Shown here piece after piece: positions 7,889 to 15,726 of a DNA stretch of 40,389 nucleotides. A program made the position numbers and the translations under genes. Under the pieces are notes generated by a model, which saw only the letters and a program-made list of their open reading frames with translations, did not search any database and had not been told where the DNA came from. Source of the stretch: Anaerolineae bacterium (GTDB lineage: Bacteria > Chloroflexota > Anaerolineae > Fen-1058); the NCBI GenBank assembly GCA_003154115.1, contig PMCF01000114.1, positions 1-40,389 of the forward strand, read 5' to 3'. How positions within the stretch are numbered: the stretch's first letter is position 1; each line of letters begins with the position of its first letter.

Positions 7889-9104
7889 AAGCGGGTTTGC
7901 TCCATAGGGCGGGCGGCACATGGGGTAGCCAGTCCGCGATGGCGTGCTGGCGACAGTAGTCGTTGACATCCTTCTCGGTCGGCGTGCTGACGATTTCACT
8001 GTTGCGGCCGAGTGCTGCGCAGCGCCGGTGGGCAGCAGCGAGGCCGGACTCGTCATTGTCGGCCACGATGTAGATTTGCCTGACGTTGCGAAACACATCG
8101 CGGATGTGCAGCTTGATCGATTTGCCCTGAAACGTGTAGTAGATGATGTCTTGCTGGTCTGGAAATTGGGCGTCGCTGGCCCAAGCCACGGACGGATAAC
8201 CGGCTTGTTCGAGAGTGATAGTATCCACTTCGGCTGAGGTGAGAAATACGTACAACAGTTTGCCGTTCAACAGCCGATCTTCGTTGAACAGCCACATGGT
8301 ATCTTCTTGCGCTCTGCCCCAGATGAATTTGGGGTAGACCTTCTTGAATACATCGTCGTCGGTGGGCGGGGCTGGCTCCAGGCCGGTCTTTTCAGAACGT
8401 TCGAGCCGGCGTAGCCAGATCCCGTTTTTCATGTCGTTCAACCACGCCATACCACGCTGGCGCAGGTCGGCCCTGGCCCACTCATCGTCGCGGCGTCGCT
8501 TGAAGCCGTACACCCCAACGTGGTTACAGTTGGGAATGACGTGCCGGTGGGTTTCCGTGTCATATCCTAGATGGAAGTGCCGCATCGTCTCGTAGGTGAG
8601 GCCGCGGCCAAGCCAGTAATCCACGCCATATTGCTCCAGATTCGCTTCGTACACGCGCAGTTGCTTGAAGTCGTGCGGCGGCTTGATGATGAATTCCTTG
8701 GGCCGGATCACCCGCGTCGCAGACTTCTTGACGCAGGCAGTTTTGAAATCATTGCGGAGGACGCGCGCCAGATCGTCGTTCGATAACTGCCAGGCCGCCT
8801 GCAGGAGGTGACCGCCATCCAGATACCGCGCACAGTCGTAATGCGCGGTATCTGGATCGAAGTTGAAGTAAGCCGTGAGCAAGTCAAAGATGTCGCCGCC
8901 TTCAAACTGGCACGGTGAAAAGCACTTGATGTGATCCTCGGCGTCATGCACATGCAGATTGCCATTCTCGCCATCGACGTGAAACGGGCAAAAGAAGAAA
9001 GCGCCGGTCGAGTCTGTGCGATCGAGGTCGAGTAGCGTGTCCGCGACATCCAGCATGCGGAAGTGCTGCTTGTACTCCTTGAACGGGAATTCTCTGTGCT
9101 GCAT
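7881..9104 (-). CDS. DnaG-type primase with CHC2 zinc finger and TOPRIM
   Basis: A 407-residue primase that lays RNA primers for element DNA synthesis. The N-terminal zinc site is C39, H42, C61 and C65. The TOPRIM domain has the catalytic glutamate at E292 (in 'TSAEVDTITLEQAG') and the metal-binding DxD at D349 and D351 ('IVADNDESG'). It is shorter than a chromosomal DnaG (about 600 residues) and lacks an evident helicase-binding C-terminal domain. Its ATG is three bases after the helicase stop, so the pair is cotranslated and probably acts as a replisome unit. Confidence 0.85.
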   Translation of the reverse strand: MQHREFPFKEYKQHFRMLDVADTLLDLDRTDSTGAFFFCPFHVDGENGNLHVHDAEDHIKCFSPCQFEGGDIFDLLTAYFNFDPDTAHYDCARYLDGGHLLQAAWQLSNDDLARVLRNDFKTACVKKSATRVIRPKEFIIKPPHDFKQLRVYEANLEQYGVDYWLGRGLTYETMRHFHLGYDTETHRHVIPNCNHVGVYGFKRRRDDEWARADLRQRGMAWLNDMKNGIWLRRLERSEKTGLEPAPPTDDDVFKKVYPKFIWGRAQEDTMWLFNEDRLLNGKLLYVFLTSAEVDTITLEQAGYPSVAWASDAQFPDQQDIIYYTFQGKSIKLHIRDVFRNVRQIYIVADNDESGLAAAHRRCAALGRNSEIVSTPTEKDVNDYCRQHAIADWLPHVPPALWSKPAYA

Positions 9105-9107
9105 AGA

Positions 9108-10643
9108 TCACCTGCTGCTGTGATAGGTTGGCCGAAGCGGGACGAATTCATTCCACGTTTCCTGCATCTTCATCGGGGCCAGAAACAGGAAGTGCGCACC
9201 GTCAAACATCACGACACACTGGCCCGGTTCACCGTCGTTGGTGTATTTGATTCTGAACATGATGGCGGGCACCATCTCGCCGGGGCCGACCTTGAACGAA
9301 TGCGGCGCTTCGTCGTCCGGCAGGAGGGTGTTGAGTTCTTTGGTGAAGTCGTAGTACTTGCCTTGGCCGGCGCGAGCGCGCTCCATCTCGATGACGTTCT
9401 GCGCGAACTTGTAGCCGGCCCGACTGCCCAGCGCGAGTCCTTCATCGTTCTGTTGTTGGAAGACAATCGAATGAACGAACCCCTTGTAGCGGCCGCGCCG
9501 CGAACATTCCTCGGTGACCGACTTGAAGGTTTGCATGGCGGCGGCCAGTCGTTCAGAGGTGTTGTCGCCGCGCACGTAGCGCATATCCAGTTTGTTCTCA
9601 TTCAAGTAGTCGATGATGACCAGCAGGGAGCCATATTCGGGCAGAGACAGTGCCAGGTTGCGGATCGTCTTGGCGATGTGATCGGGCCGAATGTTTGGCG
9701 CGTGCATGTAGAGGATGTGATTCTTCCAGTCCATCTCGGCAAAGGTCTGTTTGACCTTCTCGATATGTTGACCTTGCCGCAGTTCTTCACCATCCAGTCC
9801 GCCGTAGCGCGCCATCTCTCGATCGGCCACCTTGTCGTGTCCGTCCTCAAGGTGAACCATCAGGACCTTGATGTAGCCCCGACCCCGCCGGGCATTCCAG
9901 TTAGCGATCTCCCGCGCCAGCGATGATTTGCCCGCTTTGGGCGGCGCGGTGACCAGTGTGACATCGCCGGGGATCAGTCGCCGGATGTGACTGCTGAGGC
10001 CAAGGGCTTCGGGCAGGGTCGGGAACGGGATGCTCAGGCTGGCGAATTGCTGGCGCGATTGCATCGTGCGCAGGTAGCGTTCTGCCAACTGATCGCCATT
10101 CAGTAGGTCGATGTGTGTCATCGGCGGTGTGGACTTGTCGAGCAATTCCAGCGCTTGCGCATGACGCTCGTCGGGCGAGCCTATTCCGTACAGGATCGCG
10201 TCCCGCGCTGCCTCTACGCCGGCGAGAGATTCGCGGCGCAGCGCGGCAACTTTGAGTATGTCGTTGAGGATGAAGCGGGCATTGACCACGGATGGCGTTT
10301 CGCTGCCACGCCCCTCGGTGACGATCTCCTTGATGAGGCTGGCGATGCGGCCGGGGTCGGCGCTGGCGAATGGCCGCGTGATTTGATTGACCGCCAACCA
10401 CTGCGCCAGCATTTCGGGAGTCGGAACGAGACTGTCGTCTTTGCCGACGATGCTCAGAATGGCCCTGGCGATGGCGGCCATCTTAGGATCGGGAAAGGCG
10501 CGCTCGATCTCGGTGGCGTCGTTGTTGCGAACAAAGTCGGTAGCGACACCCGCGACGGCTTCTCTGTCGTCGCGGGTGATGCTGACCATGTATGAGATTA
10601 GCCCAGCCTCTGCGCCGGGGGTCGAGAACGGAGTTTCTTTCAA
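9108..10643 (-). CDS. DnaB-like replicative helicase
   Basis: A 511-residue RecA-fold ATPase. The N-terminal 180 or so residues are helical, as in DnaB. The Walker A is APPKAGKS at 233-240, and a Walker B-like 'LLVIIDYLNENK' lies near residue 340, followed by a conserved-looking 'VFQQQNDEG' sensor stretch. A TTG start at 10643 overlaps the upstream TGA, which suits translational coupling; an ATG at codon 19 is the alternative. Paired with the primase directly downstream, it would unwind the element's replication fork. Confidence 0.8.
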   Translation of the reverse strand: MKETPFSTPGAEAGLISYMVSITRDDREAVAGVATDFVRNNDATEIERAFPDPKMAAIARAILSIVGKDDSLVPTPEMLAQWLAVNQITRPFASADPGRIASLIKEIVTEGRGSETPSVVNARFILNDILKVAALRRESLAGVEAARDAILYGIGSPDERHAQALELLDKSTPPMTHIDLLNGDQLAERYLRTMQSRQQFASLSIPFPTLPEALGLSSHIRRLIPGDVTLVTAPPKAGKSSLAREIANWNARRGRGYIKVLMVHLEDGHDKVADREMARYGGLDGEELRQGQHIEKVKQTFAEMDWKNHILYMHAPNIRPDHIAKTIRNLALSLPEYGSLLVIIDYLNENKLDMRYVRGDNTSERLAAAMQTFKSVTEECSRRGRYKGFVHSIVFQQQNDEGLALGSRAGYKFAQNVIEMERARAGQGKYYDFTKELNTLLPDDEAPHSFKVGPGEMVPAIMFRIKYTNDGEPGQCVVMFDGAHFLFLAPMKMQETWNEFVPLRPTYHSSR

Positions 10644-11263
10644 GTGGTCGATTTCCTGAAGCGGTCCGAATCGGTTGAGTCAATGTACTGTACGGGCGGG
10701 CGCGCCGGGAAGCGCGAGGCGTCCGTGGTGTCTATATAGAGCTCGGGCGGCACATCCGTTACGACCGGAATATGGTCGTCGCCCCAACCCTGATCGGATA
10801 CCACTGGTTCTACGCCGTTATCCGCCGACCGGATCAGTTGTGCCCAACAGCTTGGGCCCAGGCCGCTGTAGGCGGCTTTTTGCGCCAGCGCAATTTTGTG
10901 CAAGACGGCAGGGCCGATCTTCTGTTCCAAGGCGTGCCATTTGGCAGCCGTGAGCCGATCGGGGAATGCGCCGGCGTTGAACATTTGGCCGACCGCGCGG
11001 GCGAGAGTGGAGTCCAGGGTGGCCCACGGTTGGTTGAGCTCGTTGTTGTTTTCGTCGGTGATGATCAGGTTGGAGCCGCAGCCGTCTTGACTCTCGTCGC
11101 AAATGCGTTCATTGATCTTGCGGTCGCGCTTGCGTCCCTGGACCATGACCATGAAGTGCCGGCCACAGGCCGGACACGTCACGGAGGCGTAGGCATTGCT
11201 GCCGACGGTTTCGGTGTTGATGACGATGACGACGGTGAGAGGCTCAGGCAGCAGGTTCGGCAT
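10640..11263 (-). CDS. Hypothetical protein with zinc-finger-like cysteines
   Basis: 207 residues from the ATG at 11263, which has AGGAG about ten bases upstream; a GTG at 11272 lies too close to that ribosome site. A CPAC pair is followed by two later cysteines ('RICDESQDGCGSN'), forming a probable zinc-binding domain around residues 30-65. The C-terminus repeats a 'YIDTTDASRFPARPPVQYIDSTDSDRF' pattern, a short duplicated motif. Function unknown; it overlaps both neighbours slightly. Confidence 0.55.
   Translation of the reverse strand: MPNLLPEPLTVVIVINTETVGSNAYASVTCPACGRHFMVMVQGRKRDRKINERICDESQDGCGSNLIITDENNNELNQPWATLDSTLARAVGQMFNAGAFPDRLTAAKWHALEQKIGPAVLHKIALAQKAAYSGLGPSCWAQLIRSADNGVEPVVSDQGWGDDHIPVVTDVPPELYIDTTDASRFPARPPVQYIDSTDSDRFRKSTT
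10880..10893. repeat. Element palindrome copy 3 (TTGCGC-CA-GCGCAA)
   Basis: A 14-base inverted repeat inside the zinc-finger-like hypothetical gene, the same sequence as copy 1. Confidence 0.45.
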
Positions 11264-12296
11264 GTCGCTCACTCTCCTGAATGGTGCGCGCTACAATCGG
11301 GAAACGGAACCAGGCGCTCAGCTTGCTGCGCACCGCGTCTGCCAGGCGGAGTGAATCTGTTTCGACGGTGATGCGTGTGATGACCTTCTCTTCAAGTTCG
11401 CCCGTGCTCGCATCGACCGTCTTGCGGACAAACATCACTTCATCGGCCGGCGGTAGGGTCGCTTCTTCCTGGTTCAGATCCACCTTGCCAGGGTTGCTGT
11501 ACTGCTCGACAATTTCGAGGGCAGGCTGCTCGGGGTCAATCAATTCAGCGGGAAGGGCGGGTTCGTTAGTTTCGGGGAGCGTAGCCTGCGTCAGTCCTTC
11601 GAATTCCGGCGTATGCAGGAATGCGCGAAACTCGCCCTTGGTGTGGGTCGCCGCGTAACAGACAATCTCACGAAACTTCGCTTCCTGATCCGGCTTGTCC
11701 AGGTCGATCTGCCGGATGAGGGTGGCGGCTTCTTGCGCGAAGGATGTCTTTTCAAAGCGCGCGTCGAGAAAGATGTCTATATCGATGACACGGCCCGCTT
11801 GATCGCGGATGGGGTTGTAGGGCTCATCGTCTTGCTTCGTGTTCAGCATCGCAATGGGCGCCAACCACAGGCGTATCTCTTGATCGAAACGGGTGCGCCA
11901 GGTCGGCTTGGCGCTGGATGGCAGGGTGGCGTCACACCACAGTCGCCATGACGCGTAGCCCTGTACGCGCCATTCACGCGTGCGAAACGTCTCAACGGCG
12001 AGGCGCATGACTACCTCGTCTGCGACTTCCTCCGCTTTGATGGCAAGTGTGATCATGGACTGCCGTACATCCGCGACTTCGCGCAGCGTGAGTTGCTTCT
12101 TGCCCATTAGATTCAGGCCAGTACACGCCATCAAGTACAGCTGCGCGTTAAGGGATTCGGGTTCGCTCCCCGACCGGCCTTCTTCTGTTTGGCGGGGACT
12201 ATCGCCCACCATGATGGTGAGGGTGCCATTGCGAACTTCTTCGGGGACGGTCGCAAGCTGCATGTGGCGACGTTCTTTGAACGGGTCATACTGCAT
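11244..12296 (-). CDS. Hypothetical protein, 350 residues
   Basis: The start at 12296 has AAGGAG six bases upstream. The protein is soluble, helical for its first half (about 60-200) and acidic with proline in the middle (about 230-280), with no motif that I can name. Operon position between a nuclease-like gene and the helicase suggests a DNA-processing or recombination role, which is inference only. Confidence 0.55.
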   Translation of the reverse strand: MQYDPFKERRHMQLATVPEEVRNGTLTIMVGDSPRQTEEGRSGSEPESLNAQLYLMACTGLNLMGKKQLTLREVADVRQSMITLAIKAEEVADEVVMRLAVETFRTREWRVQGYASWRLWCDATLPSSAKPTWRTRFDQEIRLWLAPIAMLNTKQDDEPYNPIRDQAGRVIDIDIFLDARFEKTSFAQEAATLIRQIDLDKPDQEAKFREIVCYAATHTKGEFRAFLHTPEFEGLTQATLPETNEPALPAELIDPEQPALEIVEQYSNPGKVDLNQEEATLPPADEVMFVRKTVDASTGELEEKVITRITVETDSLRLADAVRSKLSAWFRFPIVARTIQESERHAEPAA

Positions 12297-12306
12297 GGAT
12301 TGCTCC

Positions 12307-13017
12307 TTATACCAGGGTTGGTTGATCTTCTACGGTGATGAGTTGGCGCAGCCAGTGTGAGGCATCGATCTGCCAGCGGCCGTTTACTTTGCGGATGGTG
12401 TACTTGTCCCATCCGGTTTTGAGGTCGATGCGGCGGCGGATGCTCTTGCCTTTGAAGTTGCCGGTAGCCTTGGCCTGTAGATCCAGCTCGAACTGTTTCC
12501 ATTCGGCCCACGGGACAAGGTGCATCAATTCGCAATCTTGGCCGGCGTCGGTCGTGTGCCACCACAGGCAGAGTATCCACGCGCTGTATCCACGCGCCAC
12601 CGCCCGATTGAGAAAACCGCGCTCGCGGTCGGATAGGCGCGACAGAGGAAAGGAATTGCCGAGTGTGCCTTTGATCTCGACCTTGGTGATACTTCGACAG
12701 TCGCCAACGCCCAGAGGCCGGAGTAGATCGAAGTCAACGTCCTGACTGACCCATTGCGGACCGGCGGGGGTTTGAACCTGGCGCAGCGCGTTCTTCGTGA
12801 CTTCGGCCTTGAAGAAGCGACTCAGCCAGCCGCTGCCGCGCGCTTCGCTTTCGTCGCCCACGTCGAACTTGGCGGCTTTGGCACGTCGAGCAGCGAGAGC
12901 TTGCTGCATCTCGGCAGGTGTTAGTGCGCGACTTTCGTTTAGGTTGAGCAGACCAGCGTGTTGCATTTGAGCCAATTCCTCAAGAGTGGGCAATGAAATA
13001 GATGTTAGTTTCTGCAT
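12307..13017 (-). CDS. Putative PD-(D/E)XK-fold nuclease-like protein
   Basis: 236 residues from the ATG at 13017; the frame stays open to a TTG at 13107, so a longer N-terminus is possible. The segment 'VDFDLLRPLG' followed 17-19 residues later by E114-x-K116 ('KVEIKG') has the spacing of a PD-(D/E)XK metal-dependent nuclease core, as in resolvases and RecB-like exonucleases. A WHTTD and tryptophan-rich part follows. It would suit an element recombination nuclease, but the fold call rests on motif spacing only. Confidence 0.5.
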   Translation of the reverse strand: MQKLTSISLPTLEELAQMQHAGLLNLNESRALTPAEMQQALAARRAKAAKFDVGDESEARGSGWLSRFFKAEVTKNALRQVQTPAGPQWVSQDVDFDLLRPLGVGDCRSITKVEIKGTLGNSFPLSRLSDRERGFLNRAVARGYSAWILCLWWHTTDAGQDCELMHLVPWAEWKQFELDLQAKATGNFKGKSIRRRIDLKTGWDKYTIRKVNGRWQIDASHWLRQLITVEDQPTLV

Positions 13018-13122
13018 GTTTGCATCCGGTTTAGATTTGATCACTTTGTAGTAACTTTTTTCGCGCGATTCGTCCGGTGACGTTTTCTGGCGCGTGGCAT
13101 ATGACAATCGCCTGATGTCCTG

Positions 13123-13365
13123 CTATGTGTCACATGACGAATGACACCTACCCAGAAGGCCAAAGCGGTGTGCCTCGAATTGCACGAGGCATCCGATGGG
13201 AACTGCCAGATACGGGCTTGGTTCGTCTGGTTCAAGGCGATACGTCACAGCTGCGCCGTTCAAGGGCCGCATGAACAGCGGCAGGTTGAGCATGGCGTCT
13301 TTCAGGTTGGTGGCCTGCGTCGTGCTGCTGGCCTGGCCACAAGGCGTGATCATGAGTAGCTTCAA
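13123..13365 (-). CDS. Small hypothetical protein, first gene of leftward operon
   Basis: 80 residues from a TTG at 13365, which has GAGG seven bases upstream; an ATG at 13353 is the alternative. No family recognised. It lies head to head with the rightward gene at 13420, leaving a 54-base divergent control region. An ATGTG-T-CACAT inverted repeat at 13125-13135 covers its last codons and could be an operator for the next gene, but that is weak. Confidence 0.45.
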   Translation of the reverse strand: MKLLMITPCGQASSTTQATNLKDAMLNLPLFMRPLNGAAVTYRLEPDEPSPYLAVPIGCLVQFEAHRFGLLGRCHSSCDT

Positions 13366-13384
13366 TAGTTTGCCTCGCTTTCGA

Positions 13385-13413
13385 TTGACGGTCTACGGTT
13401 GGCGCTGTATTCT
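13385..13413 (+). promoter_or_regulatory. Sigma70-type promoter, apparently leaderless
   Basis: TTGACG at 13385-13390, a 17-base spacer, and TATTCT at 13408-13413. The next ATG begins at 13420, where transcription would be expected to start, so the mRNA probably has no 5' leader. Confidence 0.6.
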
Positions 13414-13419
13414 GAGGGC

Positions 13420-14052
13420 ATGGACATCGAACAAGTGCAGCAACTAGAGGAACAGGTCAGGATCGAGTATCCCGAGCATGTGGACAAGGTGGCCGGACTG
13501 GTTAAGATTTTTGAGACGGCGTACACTGATGGGCTGTTTTTGTCGGGCGACAGTGGCGCAATTGCGGCAGCGGCAATACCAGGCCTGGGCAGGTCGACAT
13601 TCAATGCTATTCCGCGCGCATTGCGCGATATGATTCAGGAAAACGTCGAGCAGACAATTGACCTCCAAGACGAGGAACAGAAGCGCACCATGAAGGCCAT
13701 GCGCCTGCAGCGCGCTCGCAAGTTGGAACGTAGGTCGCTTAATTTCCTGGACACGCTGCTGACGCGCATCGAAGATCGTATCCGCGACGAGGACATCGCA
13801 GACAAGAATCTAGCGGAGTTGGCGAAGGTTTATATTGACCTGACGCGCAACGGCGTGACGCCGGAGTATGTGCCGGAGAAACAGGAAGACGAGGACGATC
13901 CGCCACGGTTGCCGGTGTCACCGATCATGCGCTTAGCCGGCACAATAGGAATGCCGAACACTCTAATTGCCGAATCTGAGTTTACGGCCGAGACGACGTC
14001 GGGCGCGAAGGTAAAGATCACCTACACTCAGCCGGACATGATTGATGGGTAA
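13420..14052 (+). CDS. Hypothetical protein, first rightward gene
   Basis: 210 residues from the ATG at 13420; the TTG seven codons upstream would fall inside the promoter. Charged and mostly helical, with a strongly basic 'KAMRLQRARKLERR' stretch in the middle and an acidic 'KQEDEDDPP' linker. It has no HTH that I can place. As the first gene facing the replication operon and read from its own strong promoter, it could be a regulator or small-terminase-like DNA binder. The product is unassigned. Confidence 0.55.
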   Translation: MDIEQVQQLEEQVRIEYPEHVDKVAGLVKIFETAYTDGLFLSGDSGAIAAAAIPGLGRSTFNAIPRALRDMIQENVEQTIDLQDEEQKRTMKAMRLQRARKLERRSLNFLDTLLTRIEDRIRDEDIADKNLAELAKVYIDLTRNGVTPEYVPEKQEDEDDPPRLPVSPIMRLAGTIGMPNTLIAESEFTAETTSGAKVKITYTQPDMIDG

Positions 14053-14059
14053 GCAAAAG

Positions 14060-14090
14060 GGCCAGTCAAAGTTGACTGGTCTTTCTTTTG
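14060..14090 (+). terminator. Intrinsic terminator
   Basis: The arms CCAGTCAA (14062-14069) and TTGACTGG (14072-14079) pair perfectly, with G60-C81 and a wobble pair outside them, followed by TCTTTCTTTT. It starts eight bases after the preceding stop codon. Confidence 0.75.
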
Positions 14091-14104
14091 CGCTGGCGCA
14101 AAAG
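14085..14104. repeat. Element palindrome copy 4 (TTGCGC-TG-GCGCAA core)
   Basis: Nine-base arms CTTTTGCGC and GCGCAAAAG around TG. It overlaps the T-tract of the terminator and lies in a noncoding gap. It shares its core with copies at 4395, 5879, 10880 and 17582. Confidence 0.6.
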
Positions 14105-14192
14105 CAGATTTACCTCCGGCATAGTCTCCCAGATCGAGATAGAACAAAGTTTTGCTTGGCTCCCGACGCAAAGGGTGCGAGGCGCGTGAGTG

Positions 14193-14222
14193 TTGCGCGT
14201 GCGGCCTGTTGTGTAATACAAT
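14193..14222 (+). promoter_or_regulatory. Promoter of the small-protein/excisionase operon
   Basis: TTGCGC at 14193-14198, an 18-base spacer, and TACAAT at 14217-14222. The ATG of the next gene starts six bases after the -10 box, again predicting a leaderless mRNA. The noncoding stretch before it (14105-14192) shows nothing else clear. Confidence 0.5.
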
Positions 14223-14228
14223 GGCAGC

Positions 14229-14393
14229 ATGTCAAAGCCAACCGCAGAGGAACGCCAACAAAATACAATCGCTTACGGTCGGGCAATGGTCAAGGTCGTT
14301 GAAGGCGCGGACTATCTGTATCCCGATTCACGCCGCGCCGAAAGGCTGGTACTCAAGATCGTTCGTTGGCTTTACAGGAAGTTGAAAGGGTGA
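14229..14393 (+). CDS. Small basic protein upstream of the excisionase-like gene
   Basis: 54 residues, beginning MSKPTAEERQQNTIAYGRAM and ending in a basic helix 'ERLVLKIVRWLYRKLKG'. It has its own promoter with a -10 box six bases before the ATG, and it ends three bases before the HTH gene, so the two form an operon. Function unknown; size and partner suggest a regulator or recombination-directionality accessory. Confidence 0.5.
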   Translation: MSKPTAEERQQNTIAYGRAMVKVVEGADYLYPDSRRAERLVLKIVRWLYRKLKG

Positions 14394-14396
14394 AGC

Positions 14397-14603
14397 ATGG
14401 TCGAACAGTGGCTAACTGTAAACGAGGCAGCGGAGATCAGCGGGTATCATCCTGAGCACATCCGCGAATTATTGCGAGACGGCAAGATCAAGAAGACGCG
14501 GAAGTATGGCCCATTGTGGCAAGTCGATCGTGTCAGTCTGCTGGCCTATGTCAAAGAGGCTGAAAAACTAGGAAAAAAGCGGGGGCCGAAAACTGCCTCT
14601 TGA
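14397..14603 (+). CDS. Excisionase-family / MerR-like HTH DNA-binding protein
   Basis: 68 residues, almost entirely one winged-helix domain: 'WLTVNEAAEISGYHPEHIRELLRDGKI' is the helix-turn-helix typical of excisionase (HTH_17) proteins, followed by a basic wing and tail. In integrative elements such proteins steer the recombinase toward excision and often act as transcription factors. Its stop codon overlaps the -35 box of the next promoter, so it may also act on the operator there. Confidence 0.8.
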   Translation: MVEQWLTVNEAAEISGYHPEHIRELLRDGKIKKTRKYGPLWQVDRVSLLAYVKEAEKLGKKRGPKTAS

Positions 14604-14648
14604 CTTTCATTAGGAAGCAGGGTTATAATACTGTAGCAGTACAGTATT
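14600..14648 (+). promoter_or_regulatory. Strong promoter with overlapping palindromic operator
   Basis: TTGACT (14600-14605), an 18-base spacer, and TATAAT (14624-14629). A perfect inverted repeat AATACTGTA-gcag-TACAGTATT at 14627-14648 covers the end of the -10 box and the expected start near 14636. Such a site is typical of repressor control. The half-site spacing is CTGT-N6-ACAG, not the N8 of a LexA box. Confidence 0.75.
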
Positions 14649-14792
14649 TTACTTTCTGAAGCGGGCCGCGCAAGTGTTACCAGCACTCACGAGGCCCTGA
14701 CCAACACGACCGGTGATAGCGGCGCGTGCTGGCTGTGGCGTATTCTACCACAGCAACGCAACGGCTTGATCGTAATCGGTCAAGCCGTTTTT
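14636..14792 (+). ncRNA. Candidate structured small RNA (or attenuated leader)
   Basis: The stretch between a strong promoter and an intrinsic terminator has no convincing reading frame but three hairpins. The first has GGGCC (14663-14667) with GGCCC (14693-14697), enclosing AGTG/CACT. The second has GCTGTGG (14732-14738) with CCACAGC (14748-14754). The third is the terminator. The predicted transcript is about 157 bases. It could be an independent regulatory RNA controlling transfer or copy number, or a leader whose terminator gates the two FtsK genes downstream. No known RNA family recognised. Confidence 0.55.
14760..14792 (+). terminator. Intrinsic terminator of the small-RNA unit
   Basis: The ten-base arms AACGGCTTGA (14760-14769) and TCAAGCCGTT (14780-14789) pair perfectly around a ten-base loop, and TTTTT follows at 14788-14792. 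It lies 78 bases before the FtsK-like start codon. Confidence 0.85.
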
Positions 14793-14803
14793 CGTTTCTA
14801 TAC

Positions 14804-14845
14804 GGGCGCGGGTGTGATGGTGCTATCACCACCATCACCCCGCCC
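14804..14845 (+). promoter_or_regulatory. Large hairpin in the FtsK leader
   Basis: GGGCG and CGCCC at the base, with GATGGTG/CACCATC inside, form a long GC-rich hairpin between the terminator and the AAAGGA ribosome site of the next gene. It could control translation or protect the processed 5' end. Confidence 0.4.
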
Positions 14846-14869
14846 CACCAGGGACGAAAGGATCGAACG

Positions 14870-15718
14870 ATGGACAGGAAACAGTTAGAACGCAAAGCCG
14901 ACACGATCGAGATGGTGTTATCCCAGCATCAAACGCCGGCCCAGGTGACAGGCGGCAACGTGACGCCGCGTTGGGTGCAATTCCTGGCACAGCCGGGGCC
15001 GGGTGTGAACGCGGGCCGGGTTGAATCTCTCTCACGTGAGATTGCTGTGGCGTTAGGCGTGCCGTATGCCACAGTCACACGGCAAGGCGGCGCGGTGCGG
15101 ATCGATGTGCCCCGCAGCGACCCCCAGCCGGTGACATTGGCCGGGCTGATCGAGCGTATCCCTTTGTCACGGGTGCCACAGTGTACCGGCATGGTCGGCC
15201 TGGCTGATGACGGTACGCCGCTGTTGGCGCGGTTTCCAGCAGCGGACGTGGGGCACATCCTGATTAGTGGCAAGGCGGGCAGCGGTAAGACTTCGCTGAT
15301 CATTGCCATGCTGTTATCCCTGGCCCATTACAACAAACCGCGGCACGTTCAAATCGTGGCAATGGGGGCCGGGCTTGATGGTCTGCGGAGTCTGCCCCAC
15401 ATGCTTGACGTTGACGAGCTGCAGCGGCTGATCGCGCGGCCTGCCACTGACCCTAAGATCATTGTAGCCGTTGACGAGCCGCGCGCGGCTGTACTGCCCC
15501 AACTGCGGGCGATCATTCAACGCGGCGCGGCGGTTGGAGTGCATTGCATCATCGCGGCGCGTGAACCGCTCGATCTGCCGGTCAACGTGAAGATCACAGC
15601 CGACAGGCAACCGGGCGATTTTTGGGCAGACGCTGCGCGCAGCGGGGCGGTGATACGTTTCGACGCGGCCCACATCGCAACGCATGAGATCGGATCGTTC
15701 ATTCAATCTTTGAAGTGA
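14870..15718 (+). CDS. FtsK/SpoIIIE-type P-loop ATPase, short form
   Basis: 282 residues from the ATG at 14870, with AAAGGA about eight bases upstream. Residues 30-80 look like the FtsK beta domain ('PGPGVNAGRVESLSREIAVALGV'). The Walker A is GKAGSGKT at 134-141 and a Walker B-like 'IIVAVDEPRA' lies near 205. It is shorter than the second copy and its Walker B continues DEPRAA instead of the usual DE-hydrophobic stretch, so it may be a partner subunit for the second ATPase. The role is probably DNA pumping or partition of the element. Confidence 0.7.
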   Translation: MDRKQLERKADTIEMVLSQHQTPAQVTGGNVTPRWVQFLAQPGPGVNAGRVESLSREIAVALGVPYATVTRQGGAVRIDVPRSDPQPVTLAGLIERIPLSRVPQCTGMVGLADDGTPLLARFPAADVGHILISGKAGSGKTSLIIAMLLSLAHYNKPRHVQIVAMGAGLDGLRSLPHMLDVDELQRLIARPATDPKIIVAVDEPRAAVLPQLRAIIQRGAAVGVHCIIAAREPLDLPVNVKITADRQPGDFWADAARSGAVIRFDAAHIATHEIGSFIQSLK

Positions 15719-15726
15719 GGTGCACC

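Noticed and set aside
9063-9926. 287-codon plus-strand open frame
   Set aside because: Antisense to the helicase and primase genes, which have clear motifs; no ribosome site or family match.
13041-13235. 64-codon minus-strand frame (MNQTNQ...)
   Set aside because: Overlaps the 3' end of one gene and the upstream part of another in a different frame; no ribosome site or conserved look.
14627-14648. LexA/SOS box
   Set aside because: The half-sites match CTGT/ACAG but the spacing is six, not eight.
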